Shown in pieces: positions 53,533-63,503 of a stretch of DNA of 64,000 nt; the stretch's first letter is position 1; each line of letters begins with the position of its first letter. The translations under genes were made by a program, and so were the position numbers. Source of the stretch: Robbsia sp. KACC 23696 (GTDB lineage: Bacteria; Pseudomonadota; Gammaproteobacteria; Burkholderiales; Burkholderiaceae); NCBI RefSeq assembly GCF_039852015.1, contig NZ_CP156627.1, positions 372,001 through 436,000 of the forward strand, read 5' to 3'. Below the pieces are notes generated by a model. That model had not been told where the DNA came from, made no database searches, and worked only from the letters and a program-made list of their open reading frames with translations.

Positions 53533-54563
53533 CAGGCTGCCTGGTGCACGTCATGTGGCGACGTCGGAGCGACCGGCTTCAGATGCGATGCAAACTGATG
53601 CGAGGCCGCCGGCCATGAAAAGCGCTCCGCCCAGGCACGCGCCGTCGATCGATCGATCGCCACGGCAGCCAAACACGCCTCGCGCAGATCCTCGCGCATC
53701 GCCCCGGCGGGGCCGTCGGCGAGCACATCGATCGGCCCCGTTACCGGGTAAGCGGCCACCGGCGTGCCGCTCGCGAGCGCTTCGAGCAAGACCAGGCCGA
53801 AGGTGTCGGTACGGCTGGGGAAGACGAAGACATCGGCACTGGCATAGACCTTCGCCAGATCCGGCTGCGACAACACGCCGAGATAGTTCACCTGCGGATA
53901 GCGCGCCTTCAGATCGGCCAAAGCCGGTCCGTCGCCGGCCACCCATTTCGACCCAGGCAAATCGAGTTTTAAAAACGCCTCGACATTCTTTTCCACCGCC
54001 ACGCGGCCCACATACAGAAAAATGGGATGGGCCGTGTTCAGCGCATGCGCGTCCTGTGGATGGAAAATATCGAGATCGACGCCGCGCGTCCACAGCACGA
54101 CGTTGCGGAAACCGTTATTTTCCAAGTCCTGGACCACCACCGGGGTCGGCGCCATCACGGCCTCCGACGGCCCGTGGAACCAGCTCAGAAAGCGATACGT
54201 CCATCCGATCGGAATCCCGAAACGCGCATGGACGTATTCCGGGAAGCGCGTGTGGTAAGCGGTGGTGAACGGCAGGCCGTTGCGTAATGCGTACCGACGC
54301 GCCGCCATTCCCAGCGGGCCCTCGGTGGAAATATGCAGCGCATCCGGCGCGAAACGTCGAATACGGTCTTCGAGCCGGCGCTTCGGAAATAAAGAGAGAC
54401 GGATTTCGGGATAGGTCGGACAGGGAATCGTGCGGAATTCGAGCGGCGTCAGTAGCTCGACCTGATGGCCTTGCGCGATCAACTCGCGCGTCGTGTTTTT
54501 GAGCGTACGCACCACCCCGTTGACTTGCGGTTCCCAAGCATCGGTCACGATCATGATCTTCAT
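53532..54563 (-). CDS. GT4-family glycosyltransferase (Agt-like)
   Basis: A 343-residue GT-B glycosyltransferase. The N-domain begins MKIMIVTDAWEPQVNGVVRTL, typical of GT4 lipid glycosyltransferases. The C-domain has YVGRVAVEKNVEAFL, then FVFPSRTDTFGLVLLEALASGTPVAA, holding the EX7E-type donor site. GTG 54599 would overlap the upstream stop; ATG 54563 matches the family start. It is middle gene of the operon between a metallophosphoesterase and dgkA. This organisation matches PlcP-Agt loci, where Agt glycosylates diacylglycerol. The sugar cannot be told. Confidence 0.82.
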   Translation of the reverse strand: MKIMIVTDAWEPQVNGVVRTLKNTTRELIAQGHQVELLTPLEFRTIPCPTYPEIRLSLFPKRRLEDRIRRFAPDALHISTEGPLGMAARRYALRNGLPFTTAYHTRFPEYVHARFGIPIGWTYRFLSWFHGPSEAVMAPTPVVVQDLENNGFRNVVLWTRGVDLDIFHPQDAHALNTAHPIFLYVGRVAVEKNVEAFLKLDLPGSKWVAGDGPALADLKARYPQVNYLGVLSQPDLAKVYASADVFVFPSRTDTFGLVLLEALASGTPVAAYPVTGPIDVLADGPAGAMREDLREACLAAVAIDRSTARAWAERFSWPAASHQFASHLKPVAPTSPHDVHQAA

Positions 54564-54595
54564 CGACTCAGCATCCTCTACGCGCGGTTTCAAGG

Positions 54596-55588
54596 TCACG
54601 CCGCCACCTGCGTGGCATGCACGGTTGCTTCAGGCGAGTGCTTGACGGTCCAGTAGACGATCTTCAGCTCCCCTTCGAACGTTTCCACCAAGGCCGACAG
54701 GCTTTCGACCCAGTCGCCATCGTTGCAATACAAGACGCCATCGATATCGCGAATCTCGGCCTTGTGAATATGCCCGCACACCACGCCGTCACAGCCGCGA
54801 CGACGCGCTTCATCGGTCATGACCTGTTCGAACGCCGAAATGAAATTCACCGCGTTTTTTACCTGATGCTTCAGGTATTGCGACAGCGACCAATAGCCGA
54901 AGCCCATTTTGTTGCGGATGCGATTGAACCAGCGATTCAGTACGAGGATCGCCGAATACAGGGTGTCGCCCAGATAGGCCAGCCACTTCGCGTGCTGGAT
55001 CACGCCATCAAAAAGATCGCCATGAACGATCCACAGCCGTTTGCCGGCAGCCGTCGTGTGGAAAGCCTCCTGGCGTACCAGGATGTCGCCGAAGGCGATA
55101 TCGCAGAACTGCCGCGCCATCTCGTCGTGGTTGCCCGGGACGTAGACGACATGCGTGCCCTTGCGTGCTTTGCGAAGCACTTTCTGCACGACATCGTTGT
55201 GCGCCTGCGGCCAGTACCAGCCTTTTTTGAGACGCCATCCATCGATGATGTCGCCTACCAGATAGAGGCTTTCCGATTCGTTGTACTTCAGAAAATCCAG
55301 CAGGTAGTCCGCCTGGCAGCCGCTGGATCCGAGGTGGATGTCGGAGAGCCAGATCGTGCGATAGTGATGCAGCGGCGGGTCCGCCTCTTCCGGTGGCGCT
55401 TCCGGGCGTGCGATGCCATGATCCGGATCGCGAAGCTGCCGCGGCGGGGCGGCGATCGCGTCCGGTGATGTTCTGCCGAAGGCGTCGGGGACGACGTCCC
55501 CGGTGCGTGCGGCGATGGGGGCATCGATAAGGCTGTCGACACGCATATGCGGTCCCAGCAAGGATGCCGCGAACGATTTCGGTTCCAT
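54596..55588 (-). CDS. Metallophosphoesterase (LpxH-like; PlcP candidate)
   Basis: A 330-residue calcineurin-type metallophosphoesterase, commonly annotated UDP-2,3-diacylglucosamine diphosphatase. Metal ligands: Asp83-x-His85 (SDIHLG), GDIID (Asp113), GNHDE (152-156), His189 (HGD) and GHIH (272-275). The catalytic domain starts at about residue 76, after an unusual disordered Pro/Ala-rich extension. Its relative PlcP in Sinorhizobium is a phospholipase C. It starts an overlapping operon with a GT4 enzyme and dgkA. No Pho box was found in the upstream 100 bp. True LpxH remains possible. Confidence 0.8.
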   Translation of the reverse strand: MEPKSFAASLLGPHMRVDSLIDAPIAARTGDVVPDAFGRTSPDAIAAPPRQLRDPDHGIARPEAPPEEADPPLHHYRTIWLSDIHLGSSGCQADYLLDFLKYNESESLYLVGDIIDGWRLKKGWYWPQAHNDVVQKVLRKARKGTHVVYVPGNHDEMARQFCDIAFGDILVRQEAFHTTAAGKRLWIVHGDLFDGVIQHAKWLAYLGDTLYSAILVLNRWFNRIRNKMGFGYWSLSQYLKHQVKNAVNFISAFEQVMTDEARRRGCDGVVCGHIHKAEIRDIDGVLYCNDGDWVESLSALVETFEGELKIVYWTVKHSPEATVHATQVAA

Positions 55589-55680
55589 GGCGCGCGCTCG
55601 AGTGGCAGTACCCGCATTGCGCCACTTGCGTGCGTCAGGGTCATGGCAATTTCAAGTCGAAACGATGACACGCGCACATA

Positions 55681-56580
55681 TCACACGCGCGCTTCATTGA
55701 CCGAGCCCGGCAAGGGGATATCGCGCGGCGGCCCCGCCAGATTGCGATGCAGGAATGCGGCCAGTCGCTGCGTGGCCGCCCCTTCGGACTCCTCCCGTTT
55801 GACGACGCTCAGTTCGAGCGCTTTCAACGGCGGCAGCCCCTCGGCTTCACCAACGATCCGCAATGTTGGCGGGACGCTGCAACGGGCCAGGCCGGCCACC
55901 GCCAGCCCCGCTTGAACGATTGCGGACAGTCCCAGCAGGCTCTCGCTGGAATAGGTGCTGCGATACTGTCGTCCGGCCTCGCCCAGCGCTTGCACCACGT
56001 TGCGTCGTGCCGCACAGCCGCCATCGAACAAGGCGATCGGCAACGGGTCGGCGTCCCAATCGACATACTGCGGCGAGGCCACCCAGACGAACGGTTCATA
56101 CCGCGAGACCGCGAAGGCTTGCGTCGGCAGTCGCGTCACCACGGCGACATCTATCTTGCCCTCGTCCATCGCGCGCAACAACTTCACCGACGGCGCGCAG
56201 ATCAACTCGACGGTGACCAGCGGATGGGCGGCGGCAAATCGTGCCAGCACGCCCGGCAGAACGAATGCGGCGTAATCGTCAGGGACACCGAAACGGACCG
56301 AGCCGGTCTCCTCTGGACGCGTGACGCTCGCCCACGCTTCGTCGGACAGCTTTAGCAGTCGGCGCGCGTAGACCAGGAAGGCCTCGCCGGTCGCGGTCGC
56401 CTTGACCGCGCGCGGACTGCGATCCAACAGGGTTTTTCCTACCGTCTGCTCGAGTCGCTGCATCTGCATGCTGATGGCCGATTGGCTGCGGTGCACGCGC
56501 AGCGCGGCCGTCGTGAAGCTGCCCGTGTCGGCAACGGCGACAAAGGTTCGCACTAGATCGAGATCCAAGGGAGTGTTCAT
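55681..56580 (-). CDS. LysR-family transcriptional regulator
   Basis: A 299-residue LysR regulator. The HTH reads SFTTAALRVHRSQSAISMQMQRLEQTVGKTLL in pieces, and the effector domain starts near residue 90 (GSVRFGVPDDYA). ATG 56580 fits; 56586 and 56613 are possible, none with a strong ribosome site. It diverges from a DMT transporter gene with 216 bp between, so it probably regulates that gene. Confidence 0.9.
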   Translation of the reverse strand: MNTPLDLDLVRTFVAVADTGSFTTAALRVHRSQSAISMQMQRLEQTVGKTLLDRSPRAVKATATGEAFLVYARRLLKLSDEAWASVTRPEETGSVRFGVPDDYAAFVLPGVLARFAAAHPLVTVELICAPSVKLLRAMDEGKIDVAVVTRLPTQAFAVSRYEPFVWVASPQYVDWDADPLPIALFDGGCAARRNVVQALGEAGRQYRSTYSSESLLGLSAIVQAGLAVAGLARCSVPPTLRIVGEAEGLPPLKALELSVVKREESEGAATQRLAAFLHRNLAGPPRDIPLPGSVNEARV

Positions 56581-56796
56581 CGCCATATCAACAAATCGAA
56601 TAGATAAGTTCAATTCTATTCGTTTGCTTGAACCTCCAGCAAGTCCGACACTGTCATCGACGCCTCGCTATGCCGATGCCGTCGACAACCGTTGCAACGA
56701 GCCGATCTCCTGATGCACGCATGACGCGCGTACCGGGCGCGGCCAGGCAACGGCGATGAACGGTCGTCCCGTCGCACTCTTTTGGAAGCCGCCACC

Positions 56797-57759
56797 ATGG
56801 CAGAGCATCGAATCGATTCACCTACCCTTGTCCGTGCTGAGGCCGCCGAAAAGTCCCCTCGCGGGCCGGCACTTCGCCTGGCCGCTGCAATGGCCATTCT
56901 GGGAACGGTGGGCGCCTTCACCATCGAAGGAGGCCAGGACGCGGTGACCTCGGTATTCTGGCGCTGCGTCTTTGGCGCGCTTTTCCTGATGGTGTGGACG
57001 CTGGCGCGCGGTGAATTCCGGGCAGGCGTCGCCTTGATCCGCGCCCGGCCCGCTCAGGGCGGCCGGATCCTGGCCGTCAGCCTCTGTCAGATCGTCAGTT
57101 GGGTCGCGTTCTTCGCCAGTTTCTCTTATACGACGCTGGCGACGACGACGATCGTCTATCACGTCTATCCTTTTTTGATACTGGGGATCGGGGCCGTCGT
57201 GCTGCGGGAACGTATTCCGATGGCGCAACTAGGCTGGATTGGTGTCGCCTTCGTCGGCCTCATCCTCGCGAGCGGCACCGGCGGCGCGACGCACGATACC
57301 GGCGCTCGCCATGCGCATCTGCTCGGTATCGGCCTGAGCCTGGGCGCGGCCCTCGCCTACGCCGCCGGCATCATGCTGTCGCGTGGTGTGCTGGCGCCAC
57401 CGCCGTTCACGACCTTATGCCAGTCCTTGCTGGGCGTGCTGTTGCTCGCACCGCTTGCCACGCTCCATCACGCGCTGTCGTGGCAACAACTCGGCTGGCT
57501 GGTGGGCTTGGGCGTGATCCACACGGGCATTGCCTACACGCTGACGTATTCCGCTTACCCAAAACTGAGCGCGCCGATTATCAGCGGCATCGCCTTTCTC
57601 TATCCGCTGGTCGCGATCGTCATCGATTGGACCTGCTATCACCACCCGCTGTCTGTCGCGGACTTTATCGGCTTGGGATTGATTGGCGTGGCGACCGTCG
57701 GATCCCGTTTGGGATGGCGTTTTCGCCTGCCCCTGCGGCGGCGTCGATGCACCGCGTAG
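56797..57759 (+). CDS. DMT-superfamily (EamA) transporter
   Basis: A 320-residue inner-membrane protein with ten spans and two EamA repeats (about 30-165 and 178-310). The repeat ends are seen as TTTIVYHVYPFLILGIGAVVLRE and YPKLSAPIISGIAFLYPLVAIVID, matching the export-type pattern. The C-terminus is basic. TTG 56782 is an alternative; ATG 56797 has GGAAG upstream. It diverges from a LysR gene and probably exports a metabolite. The substrate is unknown. Confidence 0.88.
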   Translation: MAEHRIDSPTLVRAEAAEKSPRGPALRLAAAMAILGTVGAFTIEGGQDAVTSVFWRCVFGALFLMVWTLARGEFRAGVALIRARPAQGGRILAVSLCQIVSWVAFFASFSYTTLATTTIVYHVYPFLILGIGAVVLRERIPMAQLGWIGVAFVGLILASGTGGATHDTGARHAHLLGIGLSLGAALAYAAGIMLSRGVLAPPPFTTLCQSLLGVLLLAPLATLHHALSWQQLGWLVGLGVIHTGIAYTLTYSAYPKLSAPIISGIAFLYPLVAIVIDWTCYHHPLSVADFIGLGLIGVATVGSRLGWRFRLPLRRRRCTA

Positions 57760-57778
57760 TCCACGCAAATGCCGGCAG

Positions 57779-58270
57779 TTAAGAGCTTCGCGCCGCCTGC
57801 AATGGCGCACGGCGCGGGGATGCGGCTGAATCGGCACTGGCACTGGCATCGGCGCGCAGATGACGCGCGATCAACGCGAGCAGCGTCTCGGCCCGATAGG
57901 GTTTTTCGAGGATGGCCGTGAAGAGCGGAGATTGCCGCTCGGCCAGGGCGGCATGCGCGCCGCTGACGAGAAACACCGGGATATCATGCAGCGCACGGCG
58001 CGCCTTCATTTCGACCGCGAGCTCAAGGCCGGACATTCTCGGCATCATGAAGTCCGTCACGACGATGTCCGGCCGATGCTGCTGCATCAGATCGAGCGCC
58101 GCCTGCCCGTTCTCGCAGGACAGTGCGGAATAGCCCTCGATTTCGAGCATGCCGACCAGCGCATCGCGCACGGAATACTCGTCATCGACGACGAGAATCG
58201 TCGCCTTGTTCGGGAACCGGTGGATGACTGTCATAAAACGTTCAAGCGTTTGTGAGGGCGCGGGTTTCAT
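57779..58270 (-). CDS. CheY-like single-domain response regulator
   Basis: A 163-residue protein with one receiver domain. The acidic pocket VDDE, phospho-acceptor Asp in VVTDFMMPRMSG, Ser in LVSGAH and Lys in EKPY are in order. A 24-residue Ala/Ser-rich tail follows; there is no output domain. ATG 58234 is an alternative start; neither has a clear ribosome site. It is next to a chemoreceptor gene on the same strand but 237 bp separate them. It could work in chemotaxis or another two-component path. No kinase is present nearby. Confidence 0.88.
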   Translation of the reverse strand: MKPAPSQTLERFMTVIHRFPNKATILVVDDEYSVRDALVGMLEIEGYSALSCENGQAALDLMQQHRPDIVVTDFMMPRMSGLELAVEMKARRALHDIPVFLVSGAHAALAERQSPLFTAILEKPYRAETLLALIARHLRADASASADSAASPRRAPLQAARSS

Positions 58271-58507
58271 GAGGCTAATAGAGCAAGTCCCGTACCTGCT
58301 TGATACGCAGCAGTCCAAGAGCGTTGTTTCATTGCACTGGGCCCCGTAATTACTGGGGCACTGACGGCACGGCGTCGGACGGACCGATATCCGCACCGAT
58401 GCCTATTCTTTCAATTCCAAGCCGTTGTAACGCACCGCAATCCGGCGATAGCCCGTGGTCACCGGCCGACGCATGACGCGCCATCGCCCTCGATGCAACC
58501 GCACGCC

Positions 58508-60199
58508 TCAATGCGGCGTCAGACGGAACCGGTCCACCATGTCCTTCAAGGCCTTGGCTTGATCGTCGAGCGACTGCGCCGCGGCCGCGGCCTGTTCCAC
58601 CAGCGCGGCATTCTGTTGCGTGCCCTCTTCCATCCGCTGCATGGCGCTGTGAACCTCATCGATTCCGGCGCGCTGTTCCTGCGACGCCGCGGCGATATCG
58701 TTCATGATATCGGCAAAGCCTTGCACCGATTTGACGATATGGTGCATCGTCGCGCCCGCATCGCCAGCAATCGACGAACCGCTGGAAACCGACGACGTGG
58801 ACGCATTGATCAGCGTCTTAATTTCCTTCGCCGCCGCCGACGAACGCTGCGCCAGATTGCGAACCTCTCCGGCCACGACCGCAAAGCCGCGCCCTTCCTC
58901 GCCCGCCCGCGCTGCCTCCACGGCGGCGTTCAAGGCGAGGATATTGGTCTGAAACGCAATCCCCTCGATGACGCCGATGATCGTGCCGATATCCTGCGCG
59001 CTGGATGCGATGCGCTCCATCGTCGTCACCACGCGTTGCACGGCCTCGCCGCCACGCTGCGCCACGTGCGATGCCTCGTCGGCGAGCGCACTGGCTTGCT
59101 GCGCATGTTCGGCATTGCGACGCACGGCCGCGGTCAGGCGCTGCATGCTGGCATCGGTCTGCTCCAGCGCGCTGGCCTGTTGCTCGGTGCGCGTCGCGAG
59201 ATGCGCGTTCCCCATCGCGATTTCACCGGATGCGACAGTGATCGCTTCAGCGCTGGTTGCAATGCCGGCAACCGTCGTGACCAGTCCGGTCTGCATATTC
59301 GACAGCGCGCGCAGCATGCTGCTCTCGTCGCGCGTCTTGACCGCGACCGATTCCGACAAGTCCCCGGTCGCGATCCGGCTGGCGATCTGTTTGGCATAGG
59401 CCGGCTCGCCGCCCAATTGCTTCGCCAGTCGGCGAACGACCCATTCGCTGACCAGGAAGGCCACCACCAACATCGCGATCGTCAGGATGATCAGCGTCAC
59501 ATACGACGAACGATAGACGGTATTGGCCGCGCCCAACGTCGCTTTCGCCAAATCGCCCTGATGCGTCACGATGACGCCAACCTGTTTTTCGAGCTTCGCC
59601 GTTTCCAGCAACAGCGCGACGTCCTGCGTGCCGACCTGCCAATTCATCTGCGACAGATCGAGCGATTGCGCCTGGACCAGCTTGACGAAGGTATGCAAGT
59701 GATCGCGCCAGGCAGAGACGGCGTCGCCGAGCGTCTTCTGGGCATCGACCAAGGTCTTATCGCCGGCGGAGAACTGTTGCAGCGCGGTCTGCTCGGTGGC
59801 GATGATCGCCAGCGATTTCTCGATGTCGTTGCCGAGTTCCAACCGTTCGTTCGCCGTCGTCGCCGTCAGCAGCATCTTCTGCGAGCGGCTGGCGGACAGC
59901 ACCGCGCCGCGTAATTCCTCGGCCGATCGCGTTGCCAGATGCCCCTGCTCATACACCACGCCTACCGCCTGATTCAGGCGGCCCACCTGCCAGATCGACA
60001 TCGCGCCGATGGCGAGCGTGCCCAACAAAACGAGCAGAAAGGCAAAGCGCAACAAGGTTTTCACGGTGACGCCGTCACGCCGCGTCGATTGCTTTCCTCG
60101 TTGAGCGGGTTTTTGTGGCGGTTTCGCGCCAAGAGATGACGGCATGGCGTCCGCGTGCTGCCCCCGTGCGGACGTTTGAGGAATGGCAAATGGCTGCAT
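58508..60199 (-). CDS. Methyl-accepting chemotaxis protein
   Basis: A 563-residue chemoreceptor. A basic cytoplasmic N-terminus (1-44) precedes TM1 (45-70), a helical periplasmic domain (71-235), TM2 (240-262), HAMP, and the signalling hairpin [20 protein letters not shown]. The end DRFRLTPH has no CheR pentapeptide. GAGG lies seven bases before ATG 60199; longer starts reach 60313. It is related to the two others in the window by signalling class. A single-domain response regulator follows. Confidence 0.92.
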   Translation of the reverse strand: MQPFAIPQTSARGQHADAMPSSLGAKPPQKPAQRGKQSTRRDGVTVKTLLRFAFLLVLLGTLAIGAMSIWQVGRLNQAVGVVYEQGHLATRSAEELRGAVLSASRSQKMLLTATTANERLELGNDIEKSLAIIATEQTALQQFSAGDKTLVDAQKTLGDAVSAWRDHLHTFVKLVQAQSLDLSQMNWQVGTQDVALLLETAKLEKQVGVIVTHQGDLAKATLGAANTVYRSSYVTLIILTIAMLVVAFLVSEWVVRRLAKQLGGEPAYAKQIASRIATGDLSESVAVKTRDESSMLRALSNMQTGLVTTVAGIATSAEAITVASGEIAMGNAHLATRTEQQASALEQTDASMQRLTAAVRRNAEHAQQASALADEASHVAQRGGEAVQRVVTTMERIASSAQDIGTIIGVIEGIAFQTNILALNAAVEAARAGEEGRGFAVVAGEVRNLAQRSSAAAKEIKTLINASTSSVSSGSSIAGDAGATMHHIVKSVQGFADIMNDIAAASQEQRAGIDEVHSAMQRMEEGTQQNAALVEQAAAAAQSLDDQAKALKDMVDRFRLTPH

Positions 60200-60543
60200 C
60201 GATGGCCTCGGTTCGAATGTCGATAGCAGGCGTGCGCCGCGCACGGCGCTCCCGATCGACATGCGATGTGCGATCCCAGCCCCGACTACGTGACGGCAAA
60301 CAACACCTGCCAACAGGATTAGCCGTCATCGACATGACGGGTCGACGGTTTTGTAGCGCGTGAAATCCCGGCGCTCCGTTCTATTCATCCTTCACTGTTT
60401 TTATAACCGACCATTATTCTCGCGAACACTGAACAAACATTCGAATAAATCGCGCCATTCCTTTATGGTGCGACGTTGATATATCAGGCAGAGATCGAAT
60501 GCGCCGGCCGCATGAAACTGCCTAGGCAATTTTTCAGAGCGCG
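60200..60543. other. Intergenic region upstream of chemoreceptor
   Basis: The 344 bp is AT-rich at 60390-60460 and probably holds the chemoreceptor promoter. No gene or clear terminator of the cupin gene was seen. Confidence 0.5.
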
Positions 60544-60813
60544 TCAGGGCTTTCGCCCGACCAGATAGCGCACCCCTGCGGCACTGAACCACTCCCGGTG
60601 ACGCACGTCCTTCGCAAGATGGAAGATGTCCCCCACCGCATAGGTGCGGGAGTCGCTGTCGGTTTCAATGGTCAGCGCGCCCTCCAGCACGAGCGCCTTC
60701 GCTTCGAAGGGGTGCGCGTGCCAGTCCAGCGTACCATTGGACTCGCGCTCGACGACGACCGTCTGCGCGAAACCGTCCTGGGCCAAAAGGGCGAGAAAAG
60801 CGTCTTGTTGCAT
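60544..60813 (-). CDS. Small cupin-domain protein
   Basis: An 89-residue single-domain cupin. Motif 1 is represented by WHAHPFEAKALVLEG with His pairs for metal. Motif 2 is GDIFHLAKDVRHREW. It starts MQQDAFLALLAQDGF; an alternative ATG at 60861 would add 16 residues. It stands divergent from the yfa operon. Likely a metal-binding sensor or isomerase-like protein of unknown role. Confidence 0.8.
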   Translation of the reverse strand: MQQDAFLALLAQDGFAQTVVVERESNGTLDWHAHPFEAKALVLEGALTIETDSDSRTYAVGDIFHLAKDVRHREWFSAAGVRYLVGRKP

Positions 60814-60942
60814 GCGAAAAAAAGGACAAAGGGTTGATTGCAGGGGCGATCTGGTCGCCATGCCATTCTACGCCGGCCCAAACGTCGCCATTGGTCGGCA
60901 TCGCCTAGCCAAGCGGGACCGCCCGGCAACGCCTGCAGGCGC

Positions 60943-60963
60943 CCCTGTTTCTTCGAGACAGGG
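60943..60963. promoter_or_regulatory. 9-bp hairpin between cupin gene and yfa promoter
   Basis: CCCTGTTTC-TTC-GAGACAGGG with one G-T pair lies immediately upstream of the -35 box of the yfa promoter. It may be a regulator site. No T-run follows. Confidence 0.35.
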
Positions 60964-60971
60964 CATTCTCA

Positions 60972-61001
60972 TTGACATTTGCCTTGCACCTCCTTTCTAA
61001 T
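60972..61001 (+). promoter_or_regulatory. Sigma70-like promoter of the yfa operon
   Basis: TTGACA (60972-60977), an 18-bp spacer and TCTAAT (60996-61001). Transcription would start near 61008, consistent with translation from 61039. Confidence 0.6.
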
Positions 61002-61038
61002 GGCGGCACCACAGCCAGACAAGTGCTTACGGGCGAGC

Positions 61039-62802
61039 ATGCCATTCTTAAAAAAACAGCGGCAAAAAGGCGTGATGTCGTCATTGGCAAAATGGGTCAT
61101 CACCGGTATCACCGTCATCGCACTGGGCGCCGTCGCTTATTTTGCCTGGCACGCCATCGCGCATCGGCAGCGTATCGGCAAGCCGATTCCGGCCGCGCTC
61201 TATGACATCGCGCCGATCCGCCTCGCGCAACCGGATGCGATGCTCGTCAGCACGCGATTGCGCGATTTGCCGCGCGACATGCTGGCGGTTCCGCTGCTGA
61301 AAGCGTTGGCGACCGAAGACTTTGTGTTCTATTACGACGACAACGACGGCCTGCTCGGCTTGAAAGGCACGTTGCGGCGCATCGCCTACGAACACGCGCT
61401 GACGCTCGGCGACGAAGTCATCGCATGGGCGTTGGATCAACCGGCCGATATCGCGCTGTGGCAAGACCCGAGTGGCAGACTCGCGCATTGGATGATCAAT
61501 GCGCAACGCTCCGGCGTGACGGCTCTGTTGCAGACGGCGGCGCAAGTGGTGGCGAGCGATACGCAACTGACGCTGGCCGGTACCCTGCACGCCAATGCCG
61601 CGTCCACCGCAGACATCCCGGTTTATGCCTTGCGCTATGGGGCCGGCCGCACCTTGTACTTTGCCGGGCAGGGCGACAAACTGGTCGTGTTCTCCGATCT
61701 CGCCATGATCGATGCCAAGGATCCGACCTACGGCGACCCGGCCGAGCGGAACAAAGTCTGGCAAGCGCTGCTCGATAGCCACTGGCAGGTCAGTCCACTG
61801 CGTCGGCACTTCGGTCTTGGCGACTTCACGGGCAAGCATGCCATCGTCGGGGAGACCGCCTATCTGTCGTTCCATTACCAGCATTTCTTCCCGTCGGTGG
61901 AAGCGCTTCGTTTCGACTTCGACGGCAAGGATTGGACCAGTTATGTCCGCGTTGCGGGCGGCACGGCACCGTCGGTGCTCGATACGCGGCACCTCTGGCA
62001 GCACGTGCCGGCGGCCCCAAGTTTCTGCAGCGCGATGCCGGTGGATCCGGCACGCCTGACGCCGGTACTGATGCGCGCTTTCGGCGGCAAGACCGCGAAC
62101 GATCAAAACGCCGTGCAAGACTGGGCGAGCGCCTTGACCCGGCAGCTGGATGCCCCCGCGGCGCTGTGCTGGTATCCGGACGGTGGCCTGTATAGCCCGC
62201 TGCTGGTCGCCCACCTGCGCGGCGACGGCCAGACCGGCGCGCCGGACACCGTCGATGCAGCGCTGCAGCATCTGTTCACCGATGCCATCGGCAACAAGAC
62301 GCATCCGAGCGATGTCAGCGCGCTGGGCGGCGGCGCGGCCAAGGCCAACGCCAAGGCAAAATCGAGCGCCGACGCGACCGCGCGGCAATGGCAGCGCACG
62401 GTGCGCACCGACTTCGGCGGCTTCAACGTCACGCTGGCGCGGCAAGGCGACTGGCTCGCCTTCTCGCCGCGCGGCACCTTGGTGGACAATGCGCTTGCCG
62501 TCTGGGCGAAGCAACGGCCGGCGCTCGCCGATACGGTGCCGTCGGACCGACCGATGGCCGAAATGGTCATCACGCCGCGCACGCTCTCCGTGCTGTTGCA
62601 ACAGGCCGTGCTCGGCGATCTGCCGCAGCATCAGGAACCGTTGCTCCGCGCGGCCGCGCAAGACCGCCTGCTGCCGCGCATCAAGGCCATCGCGGACTTC
62701 CCGCCCGTCGCGTTGATATTGCCGGACAATCTCGCCAACAGCGTTCCTTCTACCCGGACATGGCAACCGATCGAATGGCAAACGCTCAGCGACGCGCATT
62801 GA
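61039..62802 (+). CDS. yfaA: DUF2138 (YfaA-like) protein
   Basis: A 587-residue protein of the DUF2138 family. One N-terminal span (about 17-37, [19 protein letters not shown]) anchors a large periplasmic domain. A recognisable block is [18 protein letters not shown], and [22 protein letters not shown] lies near the C-terminus. ATG 61039 fits the promoter; 61075 is an alternative. It starts the operon followed by DUF1175 and alpha-2-macroglobulin, the order of the enterobacterial yfa cluster. Its function is not known, but linkage suggests a role in alpha-2-macroglobulin maturation or control. Confidence 0.85.
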   Translation: MPFLKKQRQKGVMSSLAKWVITGITVIALGAVAYFAWHAIAHRQRIGKPIPAALYDIAPIRLAQPDAMLVSTRLRDLPRDMLAVPLLKALATEDFVFYYDDNDGLLGLKGTLRRIAYEHALTLGDEVIAWALDQPADIALWQDPSGRLAHWMINAQRSGVTALLQTAAQVVASDTQLTLAGTLHANAASTADIPVYALRYGAGRTLYFAGQGDKLVVFSDLAMIDAKDPTYGDPAERNKVWQALLDSHWQVSPLRRHFGLGDFTGKHAIVGETAYLSFHYQHFFPSVEALRFDFDGKDWTSYVRVAGGTAPSVLDTRHLWQHVPAAPSFCSAMPVDPARLTPVLMRAFGGKTANDQNAVQDWASALTRQLDAPAALCWYPDGGLYSPLLVAHLRGDGQTGAPDTVDAALQHLFTDAIGNKTHPSDVSALGGGAAKANAKAKSSADATARQWQRTVRTDFGGFNVTLARQGDWLAFSPRGTLVDNALAVWAKQRPALADTVPSDRPMAEMVITPRTLSVLLQQAVLGDLPQHQEPLLRAAAQDRLLPRIKAIADFPPVALILPDNLANSVPSTRTWQPIEWQTLSDAH

Positions 62803-63503
62803 TGCGGACGGCCGCCCGCGCGGGATTGGCCGTCGGCGTGTCTTCCCTGGCGCTCTCACGCAGGGTCTGGGCGCAGGCTGGCACGTCGCACCCGCCCCAT
62901 GACACGACAACGGCGGCGGCCGCCGACAGCGACGCGCCTGCTTTGGACAGCGAACAGTCGGCGCGTTTCCGCGCGTGGTTCGTACTGCTGGTCTCGGAGC
63001 AATTGCGTCGCGGCCCGAATCCGCGGTGGTATCACCGAGACTGCGCCGGCCTGGTGCGCTTCGCCGTCGATGAAACACTGCGGCCGCACGACTTTGCCTG
63101 GCGTCGGGCCAATGGCCTGACGACGCGCCGGTTGCCGCCGCCGCTGATCCTGACACCGGCACAGGCCGCCTGGCGCCAGCGCTGGACGCGGCTGGATGGC
63201 TCGCAAGGGGCATTCGTCACGGCGAGCGTGCTGGTGCAGGAAAACAGCGCCCTGGTCTCGCGCGATATCAATATGGCCCGCCCCGGCGATCTGCTGTTCT
63301 ACGACCAGGGCGACGATCAGCATCTGATGATCTGGATGGGCGACTACATCGCTTATCACAACGGCACGCGCCGTGAAGACGACACCGGACTGCGCGCAGT
63401 CGGCGTACAACAATTACTGACATGGAGCGACGTTCGGTGGCAACCACGCATCGACAATCCGAATTTTATCGGCGTGTTTCGCCTTCGTTACCTGACGCGA
63501 TGA
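62775..63503 (+). CDS. yfaT: DUF1175 (YfaT-like) protein with NlpC/P60-like active-site pattern
   Basis: A 242-residue protein. The N-terminus [19 protein letters not shown] looks like a twin-arginine or Sec signal peptide ending near VWAQA. DUF1175 core: [11 protein letters not shown] with Cys90, then [22 protein letters not shown] with His183, and YIAYHNG (His195). This Cys-His order resembles NlpC/P60 cysteine peptidases. ATG 62802 overlaps the DUF2138 stop (TGATG) and is an alternative start. The stop overlaps the next gene by ATGA. It probably acts in the periplasm with the alpha-2-macroglobulin. Confidence 0.82.
   Translation: MANAQRRALMRTAARAGLAVGVSSLALSRRVWAQAGTSHPPHDTTTAAAADSDAPALDSEQSARFRAWFVLLVSEQLRRGPNPRWYHRDCAGLVRFAVDETLRPHDFAWRRANGLTTRRLPPPLILTPAQAAWRQRWTRLDGSQGAFVTASVLVQENSALVSRDINMARPGDLLFYDQGDDQHLMIWMGDYIAYHNGTRREDDTGLRAVGVQQLLTWSDVRWQPRIDNPNFIGVFRLRYLTR

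Noticed and set aside
55589-55700. TGTCAT upstream of the metallophosphoesterase as a Pho box
   Set aside because: A second TGTCA 11 bases away is missing, so only a half-site is present.
61081-63213. A 710-codon open frame on the minus strand opposite the yfa genes
   Set aside because: It is antisense to DUF2138 and DUF1175, has Arg/Gln/His-rich low-complexity translation and no ribosome site. Long antisense frames are common at high GC.
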